Shown: positions 26,215-35,326, counted from the first letter of the stretch. The stretch: 38,293 bases of DNA from Formosa agariphila KMM 3901 (GCF_000723205.1 NZ_HG315671.1:78090-116382), one strand, 5' to 3'. Notes: generated by a model not told the origin, from the letters alone. A program made the numbers and translations.

Positions 26215-26868
26215 GTGGTTACATTATCTGAAGAAAATTATTTAAAAGCGATTTACCATTTAGGCAAACATGGTACGGTTGCAGTCAGTACAAATGCTAT
26301 TGCAGAGAAAATAGAATCTAAAGCATCATCGGTTACTGATATGGTGAAAAAGTTAGCGGATAAGAATTTGGCGAACTACGTTAAATATCAAGGCGTGACT
26401 TTAACTGAAAAGGGACGTCTAGCTGCTGTTTTGGTGATTAGAAAGCATAGACTTTGGGAAGTGTTTTTAGTAGAGAAGTTAAATTTTACATGGGATGAAG
26501 TTCATGATGTTGCCGAGCAATTAGAGCATATAAAATCGTTAAAATTAGTAAACGAATTAGATGCTTTTTTAGGATATCCTACACATGATCCACATGGAGA
26601 CCCAATTCCAGATAAAGACGGGAATTATTCGCTTATAAAGAGTGTGAATATTTTAGAAGTTAAAAAAGGGAAAACTGGTGTTTTGGCTTTGGTAAAAGAT
26701 TCGTCTGATGCTTTTTTAAAATATCTAAATAAGAATGAGTTAGCTTTGGGAGATCGCATTACGATTTTAGATTTCGAACCTTTCGATAAATCGTTAACCA
26801 TAGAAACGTCTAACAAGAAAATGATTATAACTAAAGAGGTTGCTAAAAATTTATATTTAAGCTTATAA
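26215..26868 (+). CDS. DtxR/MntR family metal-dependent regulator
   Basis: A 217-residue regulator starting at GTG; a nearby ATG at 26208 is out of frame and stops after seven codons. The N-terminal winged helix is at about 1-65 (LSEENYLKAIYHLGKHG, NAIAEKIESKASSVTDMVKKL). The metal-binding/dimerisation domain is at about 70-140 (RKHRLWEVFL, DEVHDVAEQLEHI, GYPTHDPHGDPIP, containing the usual Glu/His ligands). The C-terminal SH3-like domain runs from about 150. It would repress uptake genes when iron or manganese is plentiful. First gene of a tightly packed operon (2 bases to the next gene). Confidence 0.9.
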   Translation: MVTLSEENYLKAIYHLGKHGTVAVSTNAIAEKIESKASSVTDMVKKLADKNLANYVKYQGVTLTEKGRLAAVLVIRKHRLWEVFLVEKLNFTWDEVHDVAEQLEHIKSLKLVNELDAFLGYPTHDPHGDPIPDKDGNYSLIKSVNILEVKKGKTGVLALVKDSSDAFLKYLNKNELALGDRITILDFEPFDKSLTIETSNKKMIITKEVAKNLYLSL

Positions 26869-26870
26869 CT

Positions 26871-27893
26871 ATGGAAAACTACAGCCCTTTAACTGCGCTC
26901 CTCATATTTTTTATTATAGTTGCCTTAATGTTTGTTTTATTTAGACCAATAAAAGGATGGTTCTGGATTATTAGAAAATCGTTACAAAACAGTGAAAAGG
27001 AAATTATTGAGGATATTTTAAAACAACTGTATCATTTTGAAGATTCAAAGAATAAGGTTTACATGAAAACCTTAGTTCAGGTTTTGGATTATAAAAACGA
27101 TGACATTGTTGAAGCTGTTAAGAAAATGACGATTAACGATTTAATTTATTCTGAATTCGATGCATTAAAATTAACCGAAGAAGGACGAGATTATGCACTG
27201 CGTATTGTTAGAGTGCATCGTCTTTGGGAACGCTATTTAGCCGATAAAACAGGAGTTCATAAAAAGGAGTGGCACGACAGAGCAGAGTCTATGGAACACC
27301 GTTTAAGTCATGATGAGGCCGATGAATTAGCAGCACATTTAGGTCACCCACAATTCGATCCTCACGGCGATCCTATTCCAACACGAACAGGTCGATTGGC
27401 AGATGTACAAGGCGTAGAATTACCCTTATTACCAGTAGGTACGGTTGGAAGAATTACACACATTGAAGATGAACCCGAAGTTATTTACAAGCAAATTTTA
27501 GCTGAAAATATTTATATGGGTTCAGTACTTAAAGTAACAGAAAATAATGCCACAAGAATTGTATTTCAATCGGAAGGGGAAGAATTTAGGTTAGCACCCA
27601 TAGTTGCTGCAAATTTAAATGTAGCACCTATAGAACAAGAAGTTGATTTAGAAGAAAATATTGCTCGTTTGTCTAGTTTAAAAGAAAACGAAACGGCTAA
27701 AATTATTGGAATTTCAAGAGAAAATAGAGGGGATAGCAGAAGGCGTTTGTTAGACTTAGGATTTGTAAAAGGGTCAAATGTGAGTATCGACCTTATGAAT
27801 CCGTTAGGTAACCCGAATGCATACTTAATAAAAGGAACCTCTATTGCTTTACGAAAAGACCAAGCTTCGAAAATCTTAATTAAAAAAGATTAA
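26871..27893 (+). CDS. Membrane-anchored DtxR-like protein fused to FeoA
   Basis: A 340-residue fusion. Order: N-terminal transmembrane helix (about 7-26, LTALLIFFIIVALMFVLF), a winged-helix-like region (about 40-105), a DtxR metal-binding/dimerisation domain (about 110-165; RVHRLWERYL, EWHDRAESMEHRL, GHPQFDPHGDPIPT), a first SH3-like domain (about 175-245), and a C-terminal FeoA domain (about 265-338; RRLLDLGFVKGSNVSI, TSIALRKDQASKI). FeoA domains normally act on FeoB. Placement directly before the split feoB suggests a membrane metal sensor that contacts the transporter, rather than a normal repressor. The winged helix may no longer bind DNA. Confidence 0.85.
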   Translation: MENYSPLTALLIFFIIVALMFVLFRPIKGWFWIIRKSLQNSEKEIIEDILKQLYHFEDSKNKVYMKTLVQVLDYKNDDIVEAVKKMTINDLIYSEFDALKLTEEGRDYALRIVRVHRLWERYLADKTGVHKKEWHDRAESMEHRLSHDEADELAAHLGHPQFDPHGDPIPTRTGRLADVQGVELPLLPVGTVGRITHIEDEPEVIYKQILAENIYMGSVLKVTENNATRIVFQSEGEEFRLAPIVAANLNVAPIEQEVDLEENIARLSSLKENETAKIIGISRENRGDSRRRLLDLGFVKGSNVSIDLMNPLGNPNAYLIKGTSIALRKDQASKILIKKD

Positions 27894-27896
27894 ACT

Positions 27897-28661
27897 ATGG
27901 AAACAAAAGTAAAAAGCGCTTGCGAAACTTGTGCGCACTTTAATAAAGATGGTTTAAAAAAACTAGGTATTCATACCGATGATTTCGATTTTATTGTCGC
28001 TCTAGCTGGTAATCCTAATACAGGAAAAAGTACGGTGTTTAATGCTTTAACTGGTTTAAAGCAACATACTGGAAACTGGCCAGGAAAAACGGTTACACGT
28101 GCGGAGGGCGGATTTGAATATAATACTGAAAAATATAAATTGGTAGATTTGCCAGGAACATATTCTTTAATGTCTACATCTGAAGATGAAGAAGCTGCAA
28201 GAGATTTTATTCTTTTCGGAAAACCAGATGTTACCGTTATAGTTGCCGATGCAAATCGTTTAGAACGCAATTTAAATTTAGTACTTCAAATTCTAGAAAT
28301 TACAGATAAAGCTGTCCTGTGCTTAAATTTAATGGACGAGGCCAAGCGTAATAAAGTAGATATTGATGTAAGAACTTTATCTCGAGATTTAGGAATTCCG
28401 GTGGTGCCTACTAGTGCACGATTTAATCAAGGTATTCCTGAGCTAATTCAAACCATAAGTGAGATTGCTAGCGGGAAAATTGTATGTAAACCACATCGTA
28501 TTAAAAATGTGCCAAAAAATATTGAGAAAGCCGTGAAAACGCTTACGGATCAAATAGAAAAAGAATTTCCAAACATTCCGAATAGCCGTTGGATTGCTTT
28601 TAGATTGTTAGAAGGCGATAAGCAAATTATTAATGCCTTAAGAACAGGAGAATTTCTTTAA
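27897..28661 (+). CDS. feoB: FeoB GTPase domain protein (split FeoB, N-terminal part)
   Basis: A 254-residue soluble G protein corresponding to NFeoB. An N-terminal C9-x2-C12 pair (CETCAHF), absent from classical FeoB, is followed by G1 GNPNTGKST (38-46), G3 DLPG (84-87) and G4 NLMD (144-147), then the helical GDI-like region ending at about 254. The membrane part is a separate gene starting 13 bases later in another frame. The clean stop, own start codon and intact domain boundary argue for a true split, not a sequencing error. It would gate divalent metal transport by nucleotide binding. Confidence 0.88.
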   Translation: METKVKSACETCAHFNKDGLKKLGIHTDDFDFIVALAGNPNTGKSTVFNALTGLKQHTGNWPGKTVTRAEGGFEYNTEKYKLVDLPGTYSLMSTSEDEEAARDFILFGKPDVTVIVADANRLERNLNLVLQILEITDKAVLCLNLMDEAKRNKVDIDVRTLSRDLGIPVVPTSARFNQGIPELIQTISEIASGKIVCKPHRIKNVPKNIEKAVKTLTDQIEKEFPNIPNSRWIAFRLLEGDKQIINALRTGEFL

Positions 28662-28674
28662 TTTTTCGAATACT

Positions 28675-30093
28675 ATGAAAGAGAATAATATAGACAATAT
28701 CATCGAATTATCTAATGAGCTTCGTTGGCAGATTGGCGACGAGTTTCACGATAATCTTACCGAAAGTATTTATGCAGATGCGGCCGATATTGTAAAAGAT
28801 TCAGTAAAAACTCAGGAAGGCGAAAAGCGATTTCGTTTAGATTCTAAGATTGATAAGATTGTAACAAGTAAAAGGTGGGGATTTCCTATTATGTTTTTAA
28901 TTCTAGGAACTATTTTATGGCTCACTATTGTTGGTGCAAATTACCCGTCGTCTTTATTGGCGAGTTTGCTTTTAGATACGGTACATCCCATTTTAACTAG
29001 TGGTGCAGAAAGTGTTAATATGCCTTGGTGGCTTGCCGGTTTCTTAATTGATGGTGTGTATTTGGCAGTGGCTTGGGTTATCGCGGTAATGTTACCGCCC
29101 ATGGCAATCTTTTTCCCCATGTTTACACTCTTAGAAGATTTTGGATATTTACCTCGTGTGGCTTTTAATCTAGATTCTTTATTTAATAAATCTGGAGCAC
29201 ACGGAAAACAAGCTTTAACCATGAGTATGGGATTTGGTTGTAATGCTGCAGGTGTAGTGGCAACCCGAATTATAGATAGTCCTAGAGAGCGCTTGATTGC
29301 AATTATTACAAATAATTTCTCGCTGTGTAATGGGCGTTGGCCAACGCAAATTTTAATTGCAACCATTTTTATCGGTGCAGTTGTACCAAAATCCTTATCT
29401 AGTTTTGCGTCTTTATTGGCAGTAATCGGAATTGCTGTTTTAGGAATGGGATTTATGTTTGGTGTGTCCTGGGCCTTGTCCAAAACAGTATTAAAAGGTG
29501 AAGTATCTACATTTAATTTAGAGTTACCTCCATATAGACCACCACGTTTTTGGAAAACCATTTATACCTCTTTAATAGACAGAACTGCAATTGTATTATG
29601 GAGAGCCATAGTTTTTGCAGCTCCTGCCGGTGCGGTTATTTGGTTGATATCTAATTTACATATTGGAGACGAAACCATCGCAGCATGGTTGGTTAACGGT
29701 ATGGATGGTTTCGGATTCTTACTTGGTTTAAATGGTGTTATTTTATTGGCCTATATCGTTGCTATTCCTGCCAACGAAATTGTGATTCCAACGATTTTGA
29801 TGCTGACCGTTATGGTCACTGGAATAGGTGGTGGTGAAGGTGCTGGAGTGATGTTCGAGTTAGATTCTATAAACGCTACAGGTGATATTTTAAGAGCTGG
29901 AGGTTGGACTTTATTAACAGCAATAAATTTGATGCTTTTTAGTTTGTTGCATAATCCGTGTAGTACCACAATCTATACTATATATAAGGAAACAAATAGT
30001 GCCAAATGGACTGCTGTAGCATCTATTATGCCTGTAATTTTAGGTTTTATAGTTTGTTTTTTAGTGGCTCAGGTATGGAGACTGGTATTTTGA
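28675..30093 (+). CDS. feoB: FeoB membrane permease domain (split FeoB, C-terminal part)
   Basis: A 472-residue membrane protein. A short soluble N-terminal part (to about 65) resembles the linker helix of intact FeoB. Then come about eight or more transmembrane helices with the FeoB Gate motifs: [13 protein letters not shown] (about 151-163), GFGCNAAGV with the conserved Cys of the pore (about 185), [21 protein letters not shown] and the final [12 protein letters not shown]. It moves Fe(II), or possibly Mn(II), into the cytoplasm together with the GTPase encoded just upstream. Ends the operon; a bidirectional terminator follows about 115 bases later. Confidence 0.9.
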   Translation: MKENNIDNIIELSNELRWQIGDEFHDNLTESIYADAADIVKDSVKTQEGEKRFRLDSKIDKIVTSKRWGFPIMFLILGTILWLTIVGANYPSSLLASLLLDTVHPILTSGAESVNMPWWLAGFLIDGVYLAVAWVIAVMLPPMAIFFPMFTLLEDFGYLPRVAFNLDSLFNKSGAHGKQALTMSMGFGCNAAGVVATRIIDSPRERLIAIITNNFSLCNGRWPTQILIATIFIGAVVPKSLSSFASLLAVIGIAVLGMGFMFGVSWALSKTVLKGEVSTFNLELPPYRPPRFWKTIYTSLIDRTAIVLWRAIVFAAPAGAVIWLISNLHIGDETIAAWLVNGMDGFGFLLGLNGVILLAYIVAIPANEIVIPTILMLTVMVTGIGGGEGAGVMFELDSINATGDILRAGGWTLLTAINLMLFSLLHNPCSTTIYTIYKETNSAKWTAVASIMPVILGFIVCFLVAQVWRLVF

Positions 30094-30206
30094 TTAATAT
30101 AAATGAAGAATTTGTACTAGTGTAAATACTATTAAAAGTATTCTAGATATAAGGAGTCCCAATATTTATAAATGTTGATACGCTTTTAGGCGATAAAATT
30201 TGAGAT

Positions 30207-30244
30207 AAAAAAAGCACCACGAATTTACGTGGTGCTTTTTCTTT
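30207..30244. terminator. Bidirectional terminator between the two feo operons
   Basis: AAAAAGCACCACG pairs with CGTGGTGCTTTTT (13 bp, 6-base loop) with A and T runs on both sides, so it can stop transcripts from both directions. It separates the convergent feo operons. Confidence 0.88.
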
Positions 30245-30363
30245 TATGTGTCCCGTCCTGAAATAGCGATACACTAAAAACTTAGTGTAATCAACATGAA
30301 AGGAGGTTCTAGTAAAACCTAAGATCTAGTTTGCTATGATGAATGTTTTGAAATTATAAATTT

Positions 30364-30507
30364 CTACGAACAGCCACACCCAGTACCATCTGTACCACAT
30401 GCTTTTTTCTTAGAGTTGCCTTTTTTCCAAAAGAATTTCTTGATTAGAAAGGCAACTGCAATTCCTAAAGATGTAAAAACTAATATATTTTGAATGATTG
30501 TATTCAT
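30364..30507 (-). CDS. FeoB-associated Cys-rich membrane protein
   Basis: A 47-residue protein, too short for most gene finders. One transmembrane helix (about 6-22, QNILVFTSLGIAVAFLI) is followed by a basic stretch (KKFFWKKGNSKKK) and a Cys-rich tail, CGTDGTGCGCS. It starts 36 bases after the complete feoB stop on the same strand. Small Cys-rich membrane proteins at this position are common in feo operons of Bacteroidota and Firmicutes; a role in metal handling or FeoB assembly is proposed, not proven. Confidence 0.85.
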   Translation of the reverse strand: MNTIIQNILVFTSLGIAVAFLIKKFFWKKGNSKKKACGTDGTGCGCS

Positions 30508-30543
30508 AAGTATATGGTCGTTTTAATTACGGTGTACTTTCAT

Positions 30544-32643
30544 TTATATTAAAACTTGATAGGCTATAAATGCAGAAACATATGCTAATATCGTCATGAA
30601 TGCCAATTGAAGTGTTGGCCACTTCCAACTGTTAGTTTCACGTTTTACAATGGCTAAGGTACTCATACATTGCATGGCGAAAGCATAAAATAATAACAGC
30701 GAAATTCCTGATGCAAAGTTAAAAAGCGGTCCGCCTAAAATAGGATTCACTTCTCCTGCCATTCTGTTTTTAATGGTTTCTTCCTGGTCATTACCAACAC
30801 TGTAAATAGTAGCTAAAGTTCCTACAAATACCTCACGTGCGGCAAACGAACTTACAATAGCAATCCCGATTTTCCAATCGTAACCAAGTGGTCTAATAGC
30901 AGGTTCGATAGCATGACCGGCAATCCCGATATAAGAATGTTCTAATTTGTACGAATCTATTTTATGATCTAAATCCTCTTGAGATAAGTTTTCTGAAGCA
31001 TGTTTTTCAGTTATAATATTCTCGGCATCATTAAAACGCTCACCTGGACCATAAGATGCTAAAAACCATAAGATAATTGAAATGGCAAGTATTATTTTAC
31101 CAGCGCCGAATACAAACGATTTTGTTTTTTCAAGAACGGTTAAAGCTACATTTTTAAATAAAGGCATTTTGTAATTCGGCATTTCGACTACAAAAAACGT
31201 TTTACTTTTAAGTTTCATTACGCGGTCTAAAATGTAAGCGGCACTAATGGCCGTTGCAAACCCTAGTAAATACAATAACATTAATGTTAGTGCCTGATAA
31301 CCTAGTCCTAAGAAAGTACCTTCAGGAATCACTAACGAAATAATAATAAGGTATACAGGTAGCCTTGCTGCGCAGGTAGTAAATGGCGTAACCAATATGG
31401 TAATTAATCGCTCTTTCCAACTTTCAATATTTCTAGTGGCCATAATGGCTGGAATCGCACAGGCAGTTCCAGAAATTAAAGGCACAACACTTTTTCCGCT
31501 TAATCCAAACCGGCGCATAATTCGATCCATTAAAAAGACCACACGACTCATGTATCCGCTTTCTTCAAGTATGGCAATAAACAAGAATAAGAAGGCAATT
31601 TGTGGTATAAAAATAACCACACCTCCTAAACCTGGAATAATTCCCTCGGCCAATAAGTTTGTGAATACTCCGTCTGGAAGTTCGTTTTTAACCCATTCAC
31701 TTAAAGATGCAAACGATGAATCAATAAAATCCATTGGTATGCTCGACCAATCGTAAATGGCTTGGAAAATTAATAATAGTATAAAAAAGAAAATGACATA
31801 ACCCCAAACTTTATGCGTTAGAATACAATCTAATTTTGCTCGTAAATCTGTAGCTTGAGATGGATTTATGGTTTGTCCTTTTTTAAGGGTGCTATTTATA
31901 AACTGATAGCGTTTTATGGTTTCCTTTTGTTGCAGACGTTTTAAATCTGTTTTACTTTTTGTTTTAAAATCGGCTACAGCATCAAATTCATTTCTATCTG
32001 TTTTTCCAAAATTAACATCCTGAGTAATTACCAACCAAAGTTTGTATAATAACTGATTTGGGAACACCTGTTGTAAACGATCAAAATAAGCTTTGTCAAT
32101 TTCTGATGCATTAAGACAAGGCGTAGTCGATTGTTCTCTATAATTAAGAATGAGTTCTTTTAATTGATCAATTCCTTGATTTTTACGTGTACTAACAATT
32201 GCGATTTTAGTCTTTAATTGTTCTTCTAAAAAAGGAATGTCTAAAGAAATACCACGGCGCGTCATACGATCGGCCATGTTAATCACTAAAATAGTAGGGA
32301 TTTCTAAATCTTTAATTTGTGTAAAAAGTAGAAGATTACGTTTTAAGTTTTCAACATCACTAACTACTATAGCGATATCAGGAAAGTCTTTGTCTTTTTT
32401 GTTTAATAGTAATTCAATTACTACATTTTCATCTAAAGACGATGCGTTTAGACTATACGTTCCAGGTAAATCGATAATATGGGCTTTTACCCCACGAGGT
32501 AATTTGCAAATCCCTTCTTTTTTTTCGACTGTAATTCCGGGGTAATTCCCCACTTTTTGATGCAGACCGGTAAGGGCATTAAATACCGATGTTTTTCCTG
32601 TATTCGGATTTCCTATTAAAGCAACATTAATTTGTTTACTCAT
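30544..32643 (-). CDS. feoB: Ferrous iron transport protein B (full length)
   Basis: A 699-residue complete FeoB. I use the ATG giving MSKQINVALIGNPN; a TTG five codons upstream is less likely. G1 GNPNTGKTS (11-19), DLPGTYSL, G4 NMAD, then a Gate-domain membrane part with LEESGYMSRVVFLMDRIMRRFGLSGKS, the conserved pore Cys in ISGTACAIPAIMATRN, and SFAAREVFVGTLATIYS. Its start overlaps the feoA stop by eight bases (ATGAGTAA), giving coupled translation. This is the classical Fe(II) importer, distinct in sequence from the split FeoB facing it. Confidence 0.95.
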   Translation of the reverse strand: MSKQINVALIGNPNTGKTSVFNALTGLHQKVGNYPGITVEKKEGICKLPRGVKAHIIDLPGTYSLNASSLDENVVIELLLNKKDKDFPDIAIVVSDVENLKRNLLLFTQIKDLEIPTILVINMADRMTRRGISLDIPFLEEQLKTKIAIVSTRKNQGIDQLKELILNYREQSTTPCLNASEIDKAYFDRLQQVFPNQLLYKLWLVITQDVNFGKTDRNEFDAVADFKTKSKTDLKRLQQKETIKRYQFINSTLKKGQTINPSQATDLRAKLDCILTHKVWGYVIFFFILLLIFQAIYDWSSIPMDFIDSSFASLSEWVKNELPDGVFTNLLAEGIIPGLGGVVIFIPQIAFLFLFIAILEESGYMSRVVFLMDRIMRRFGLSGKSVVPLISGTACAIPAIMATRNIESWKERLITILVTPFTTCAARLPVYLIIISLVIPEGTFLGLGYQALTLMLLYLLGFATAISAAYILDRVMKLKSKTFFVVEMPNYKMPLFKNVALTVLEKTKSFVFGAGKIILAISIILWFLASYGPGERFNDAENIITEKHASENLSQEDLDHKIDSYKLEHSYIGIAGHAIEPAIRPLGYDWKIGIAIVSSFAAREVFVGTLATIYSVGNDQEETIKNRMAGEVNPILGGPLFNFASGISLLLFYAFAMQCMSTLAIVKRETNSWKWPTLQLAFMTILAYVSAFIAYQVLI

Positions 32644-32872
32644 GCGATAATTTTTCAATTAAAATAAGACTTGCAGTGTCCTTTCTTATGGCTAAATGTG
32701 TGCCATTAATGTTGAGGTAAATTGGATCTTTAAATGGAGCAAGTTGAACCAGTTCCACTTGATTGCCAGGAAGGCAACCCATTTCCATTAACTTTAAAGG
32801 AATTTGATCGGATGAAACATCTGTAATAACAGCTGTTTCTCCACGTTTTAGATGTGCTAAAGTTGTCTGCAA
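32636..32872 (-). CDS. feoA: FeoA family protein
   Basis: A 78-residue SH3-like protein of normal FeoA length: LAHLKRGETAVITDV, LKLMEMGCLPGNQVELV, INGTHLAIRKDTASLILIEKL. It begins at TTG, the only in-frame start before an upstream stop codon, which may keep its expression low. FeoA binds FeoB and is needed for Fe(II) uptake. It leads the operon feoA-feoB-Cys-rich protein. Confidence 0.92.
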   Translation of the reverse strand: MQTTLAHLKRGETAVITDVSSDQIPLKLMEMGCLPGNQVELVQLAPFKDPIYLNINGTHLAIRKDTASLILIEKLSHE

Positions 32873-32898
32873 ACTTATTTAGATTGATTTTAAAGAAG

Positions 32899-32906
32899 CA
32901 AAAGTA
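32899..32906 (-). promoter_or_regulatory. -7 box of the feoAB promoter
   Basis: TACTTTTG on the minus strand, a TAnnTTTG match 26 bases before the feoA start codon. Just downstream, around the expected start site, TTTAGATTGATTTTAAA (plus strand 32878-32894) has one good TTTAGA arm and one degenerate arm of a DtxR-like box; I consider that match weak. Confidence 0.4.
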
Positions 32907-32944
32907 AGGTAAAAAGTGATGCTAAAAAAATTGTGGCACTAAAA

Positions 32945-33619
32945 CTACTTTTTATATTCTCTTTTTAGAGATTCGATGTCTTTTAGTAACTGTGTAATGG
33001 CTTCTGGATCTGTACCATCGTAAAACCCTCGAATTTGTTTTTTCTTATCGATTAGCATAAAGTTTTCAGTATGAATCATATCATATTCATCGCCATTTCC
33101 TACTGTTTTTACGGCCAAATAACTTTTTCTTGCCAGTTCGTAAATTTGTTTTTTATCGCCTGTAACTAAATTCCATTTTGCATCATTAACGCCTTTTTTT
33201 AAGGCATATCTTTTTAATTGAGCAACCGTGTCTATTTGTGGTGTAACGGTATGAGAAAGTAGCATTACTACGTCATCATTTAAAATTTGGTTTTGAATCT
33301 GCGCCATGTGATCGGTCATAATCGGACAAATGGTTTGGCAGGTTGTAAAAAAGAAATCGGCTACGTAAATTTTATCTTTGTAATTGTCTTGAGTAATGGT
33401 TTTACCATTCTGATTCGTCAGGCTAAAATCTGCTATTTTATGATATTTTCTAACATCGTAAAGTGTACTATCTACTAATTCTTGTTCTACTTGGGCGGGT
33501 TGGTAAATAGGAAGCGGTTTTTCAACATCTAAAATATTGTAAATAATAGATACTATAACTATTGAAATAAAAGCAAAAACAATGGCGAAGTATTTGTAAT
33601 CTTTAAAAAATGATAACAT
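32945..33619 (-). CDS. SCO1/SenC family protein
   Basis: A 224-residue thioredoxin-fold protein anchored by an N-terminal helix (about 8-28). Copper ligands typical of SCO are present: C94-x3-C98 in FFFTTCQTICPIM and H183 in DMIHTENFML; the DFSLTNQNGK and GFYDGTDPEAI motifs also fit. SCO proteins deliver copper to the Cu-A site of cytochrome c oxidase or act as thiol reductases there. It is followed 72 bases on by feoA, which has its own promoter. Divergent from rseP. Confidence 0.92.
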   Translation of the reverse strand: MLSFFKDYKYFAIVFAFISIVIVSIIYNILDVEKPLPIYQPAQVEQELVDSTLYDVRKYHKIADFSLTNQNGKTITQDNYKDKIYVADFFFTTCQTICPIMTDHMAQIQNQILNDDVVMLLSHTVTPQIDTVAQLKRYALKKGVNDAKWNLVTGDKKQIYELARKSYLAVKTVGNGDEYDMIHTENFMLIDKKKQIRGFYDGTDPEAITQLLKDIESLKREYKK

Positions 33620-33749
33620 GTTCTAGATTTAAACGTGATGAACGCAAAAATACAAGTTAAATTAAGTTTAAGAACCCCCTTTTTATTATAAATACATGTT
33701 AAAAATAGAGTGTTACATAGTTTATGTTTTTTTACGACTTTAAAAAACG

Positions 33750-33757
33750 TACTTTTG
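33750..33757 (+). promoter_or_regulatory. -7 box of the rseP promoter
   Basis: TACTTTTG matches TAnnTTTG and lies 29 bases before the rseP start codon. The -33 element is only a T-rich run near 33725-33732. Confidence 0.45.
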
Positions 33758-33786
33758 CGCGTTAAAATATAACTGTACAAAACTTC

Positions 33787-35133
33787 ATGGAGTTTATAAT
33801 TAAGATTTCACAATTTCTATTAAGCCTTTCCTTACTCATCGTATTACACGAGCTTGGTCACTTTATTCCGGCGAAATTATTTAAAACACGAGTAGAAAAA
33901 TTCTATTTATTTTTCGATGTAAAATTTTCTCTTTTCAAAAAGAAAATTGGCGATACCGTGTATGGTATTGGTTGGTTACCTTTAGGTGGTTACGTGAAAA
34001 TATCGGGAATGATAGATGAAAGTATGGACAAGGAGCAAATGGCCTTACCACCACAACCTTGGGAGTTTAGATCGAAGCCGGCTTGGCAACGATTAATTAT
34101 TATGCTTGGTGGTGTAACCGTAAATTTTGTACTAGCTGCAATTATTTATATGGTTATGGCTTTTGTGTATGGTGAAACAGATATTGCTACAGAAAGTATT
34201 AAGGACGGATATTTAGTAACAAACCCAATTCTTGAGAATATGGGTGCACAGACAGGAGATAATGTAATAGCTATAAATGGTGAGCCTGTAACAGGGTATA
34301 ATGCTATGCGCCCTAAATTAATAGAAGCGAAAACGATTACTATTGATCGTAATGGTGAAGAAAAGACACTTACTACGCCAGTAGATTTTTTAGGACAGTT
34401 AAGTACTGGAGAAGATAGAACTTTATTTCAATTGCGTACACCTTTTGTTGTAGCTCAAGTTATAGACTCTTCTGCAAACAAAAATGTTGATTTAAAACAA
34501 GGAGATATTATTACAGCTGTGAATAATACTAAGCTGAAGTATTTTGATGAATTTGGGCCTTTTTTAGAAACGCTTAAAGGGCAAACAGTACAAGTTGATA
34601 TATTAAGAGATTTTGAACCTATAACAAGAGAACTTAAGGTTGATGAAGATGGGAAGTTTGGTATTTATCCGTTTTCAGGAGCAAATGCTAAAACATACGA
34701 AAAGCTAGGGTATTACAATGTGATAACTAAAACGTACGGATTTGGGGAGAGTATTGGAGTAGGTGCAACACGTTTTAAAGAACAAATTGTAGGCTATTGG
34801 GCCCAGTTAGGAATGATTTTTAATCCAGACACAGGTGCGTATAAAGGAGTAGGTGGTTTTAAAGCTATTTTCGATGTATTTCCTAGTACATGGAGTTGGG
34901 AAGCATTCTGGGGAATTACGGCATTTTTATCGATTATGTTAGGTGTGCTTAACTTATTACCAATTCCGGCATTAGATGGTGGTCATGTTATGTTTTTACT
35001 ATACGAGATGATCTCTGGACGTAAACCAAGCGATAAATTTTTGGAGTATGCACAAATGGTTGGATTCTTCATTCTTATAGCATTAGTCCTGTTTGCGAAC
35101 GGAAATGATGTCTTTAAAGCACTGTTCAAATAA
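33787..35133 (+). CDS. rseP: RIP metalloprotease RseP (site-2 protease)
   Basis: A 448-residue intramembrane zinc protease. The first membrane helix carries HELGH (H21, E22, H25), followed by GWLPLGGYVKISGM and a helix at about 105-122. There are two PDZ-like regions (about 125-205 and 210-290). The C-terminal helix pair carries NLLPIPALDGGH, whose Asp is the third zinc ligand. RseP releases anti-sigma factors and clears signal peptides. The gene is monocistronic, just before tRNA-Asn; an AT-only stretch without a clear hairpin follows. Confidence 0.95.
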   Translation: MEFIIKISQFLLSLSLLIVLHELGHFIPAKLFKTRVEKFYLFFDVKFSLFKKKIGDTVYGIGWLPLGGYVKISGMIDESMDKEQMALPPQPWEFRSKPAWQRLIIMLGGVTVNFVLAAIIYMVMAFVYGETDIATESIKDGYLVTNPILENMGAQTGDNVIAINGEPVTGYNAMRPKLIEAKTITIDRNGEEKTLTTPVDFLGQLSTGEDRTLFQLRTPFVVAQVIDSSANKNVDLKQGDIITAVNNTKLKYFDEFGPFLETLKGQTVQVDILRDFEPITRELKVDEDGKFGIYPFSGANAKTYEKLGYYNVITKTYGFGESIGVGATRFKEQIVGYWAQLGMIFNPDTGAYKGVGGFKAIFDVFPSTWSWEAFWGITAFLSIMLGVLNLLPIPALDGGHVMFLLYEMISGRKPSDKFLEYAQMVGFFILIALVLFANGNDVFKALFK

Positions 35134-35160
35134 TTTTTTTTAAATTTTTTTAAAAAAGTT

Positions 35161-35190
35161 TTGTGCAACTGAAATAAAGTTCTATATTTG
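35161..35190 (+). promoter_or_regulatory. tRNA-Asn promoter
   Basis: TTG (35161-35163), 19 bases, TATATTTG (35183-35190), then CACTCGCTAATGCAA. The box and following bases closely resemble the three rRNA promoters, which continue CACCCGCT. Confidence 0.65.
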
Positions 35191-35210
35191 CACTCGCTAA
35201 TGCAAAACAC

Positions 35211-35284
35211 TCCTTCTTAGCTCAGTTGGTTAGAGCATCTGACTGTTAATCAGAGGGTCCTTGGTTCGAGCCCAAGAGAGGGAG
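35211..35284 (+). tRNA. tRNA-Asn (GTT)
   Basis: 74 bases with all arms: acceptor TCCTTCT/AGAGGGA (one G-U pair), D-arm AGCTCAGTTGGTTAGAGC, anticodon stem-loop CTGACTGTTAATCAG with anticodon GTT at 35244-35246, T-arm CTTGGTTCGAGCCCAAG, discriminator G. CCA is not encoded. Confidence 0.97.
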
Positions 35285-35295
35285 CAAAGCTAGCT

Positions 35296-35326
35296 AAAAG
35301 CCTTACAGAAATGTAAGGCTTTTTTT
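35296..35326 (+). terminator. Terminator of tRNA-Asn
   Basis: A 12-bp stem AAAAGCCTTACA/TGTAAGGCTTTT with a GAAA tetraloop and a T run, 11 bases after the tRNA. Confidence 0.93.

Noticed and set aside
28661-28675. Frameshift as the cause of the split FeoB
   Set aside because: The first part ends at a domain boundary and the second has its own start and leader segment; the small gap is typical of operon genes. A comparison with relatives could still overturn this.
28941-29561. 206-codon minus-strand frame opposite the FeoB permease
   Set aside because: Antisense shadow of a well-supported membrane protein gene.
32878-32894. Second DtxR operator before feoA
   Set aside because: Only one arm (TTTAGA) fits; the other arm and the spacing deviate, so it is not listed as a feature.
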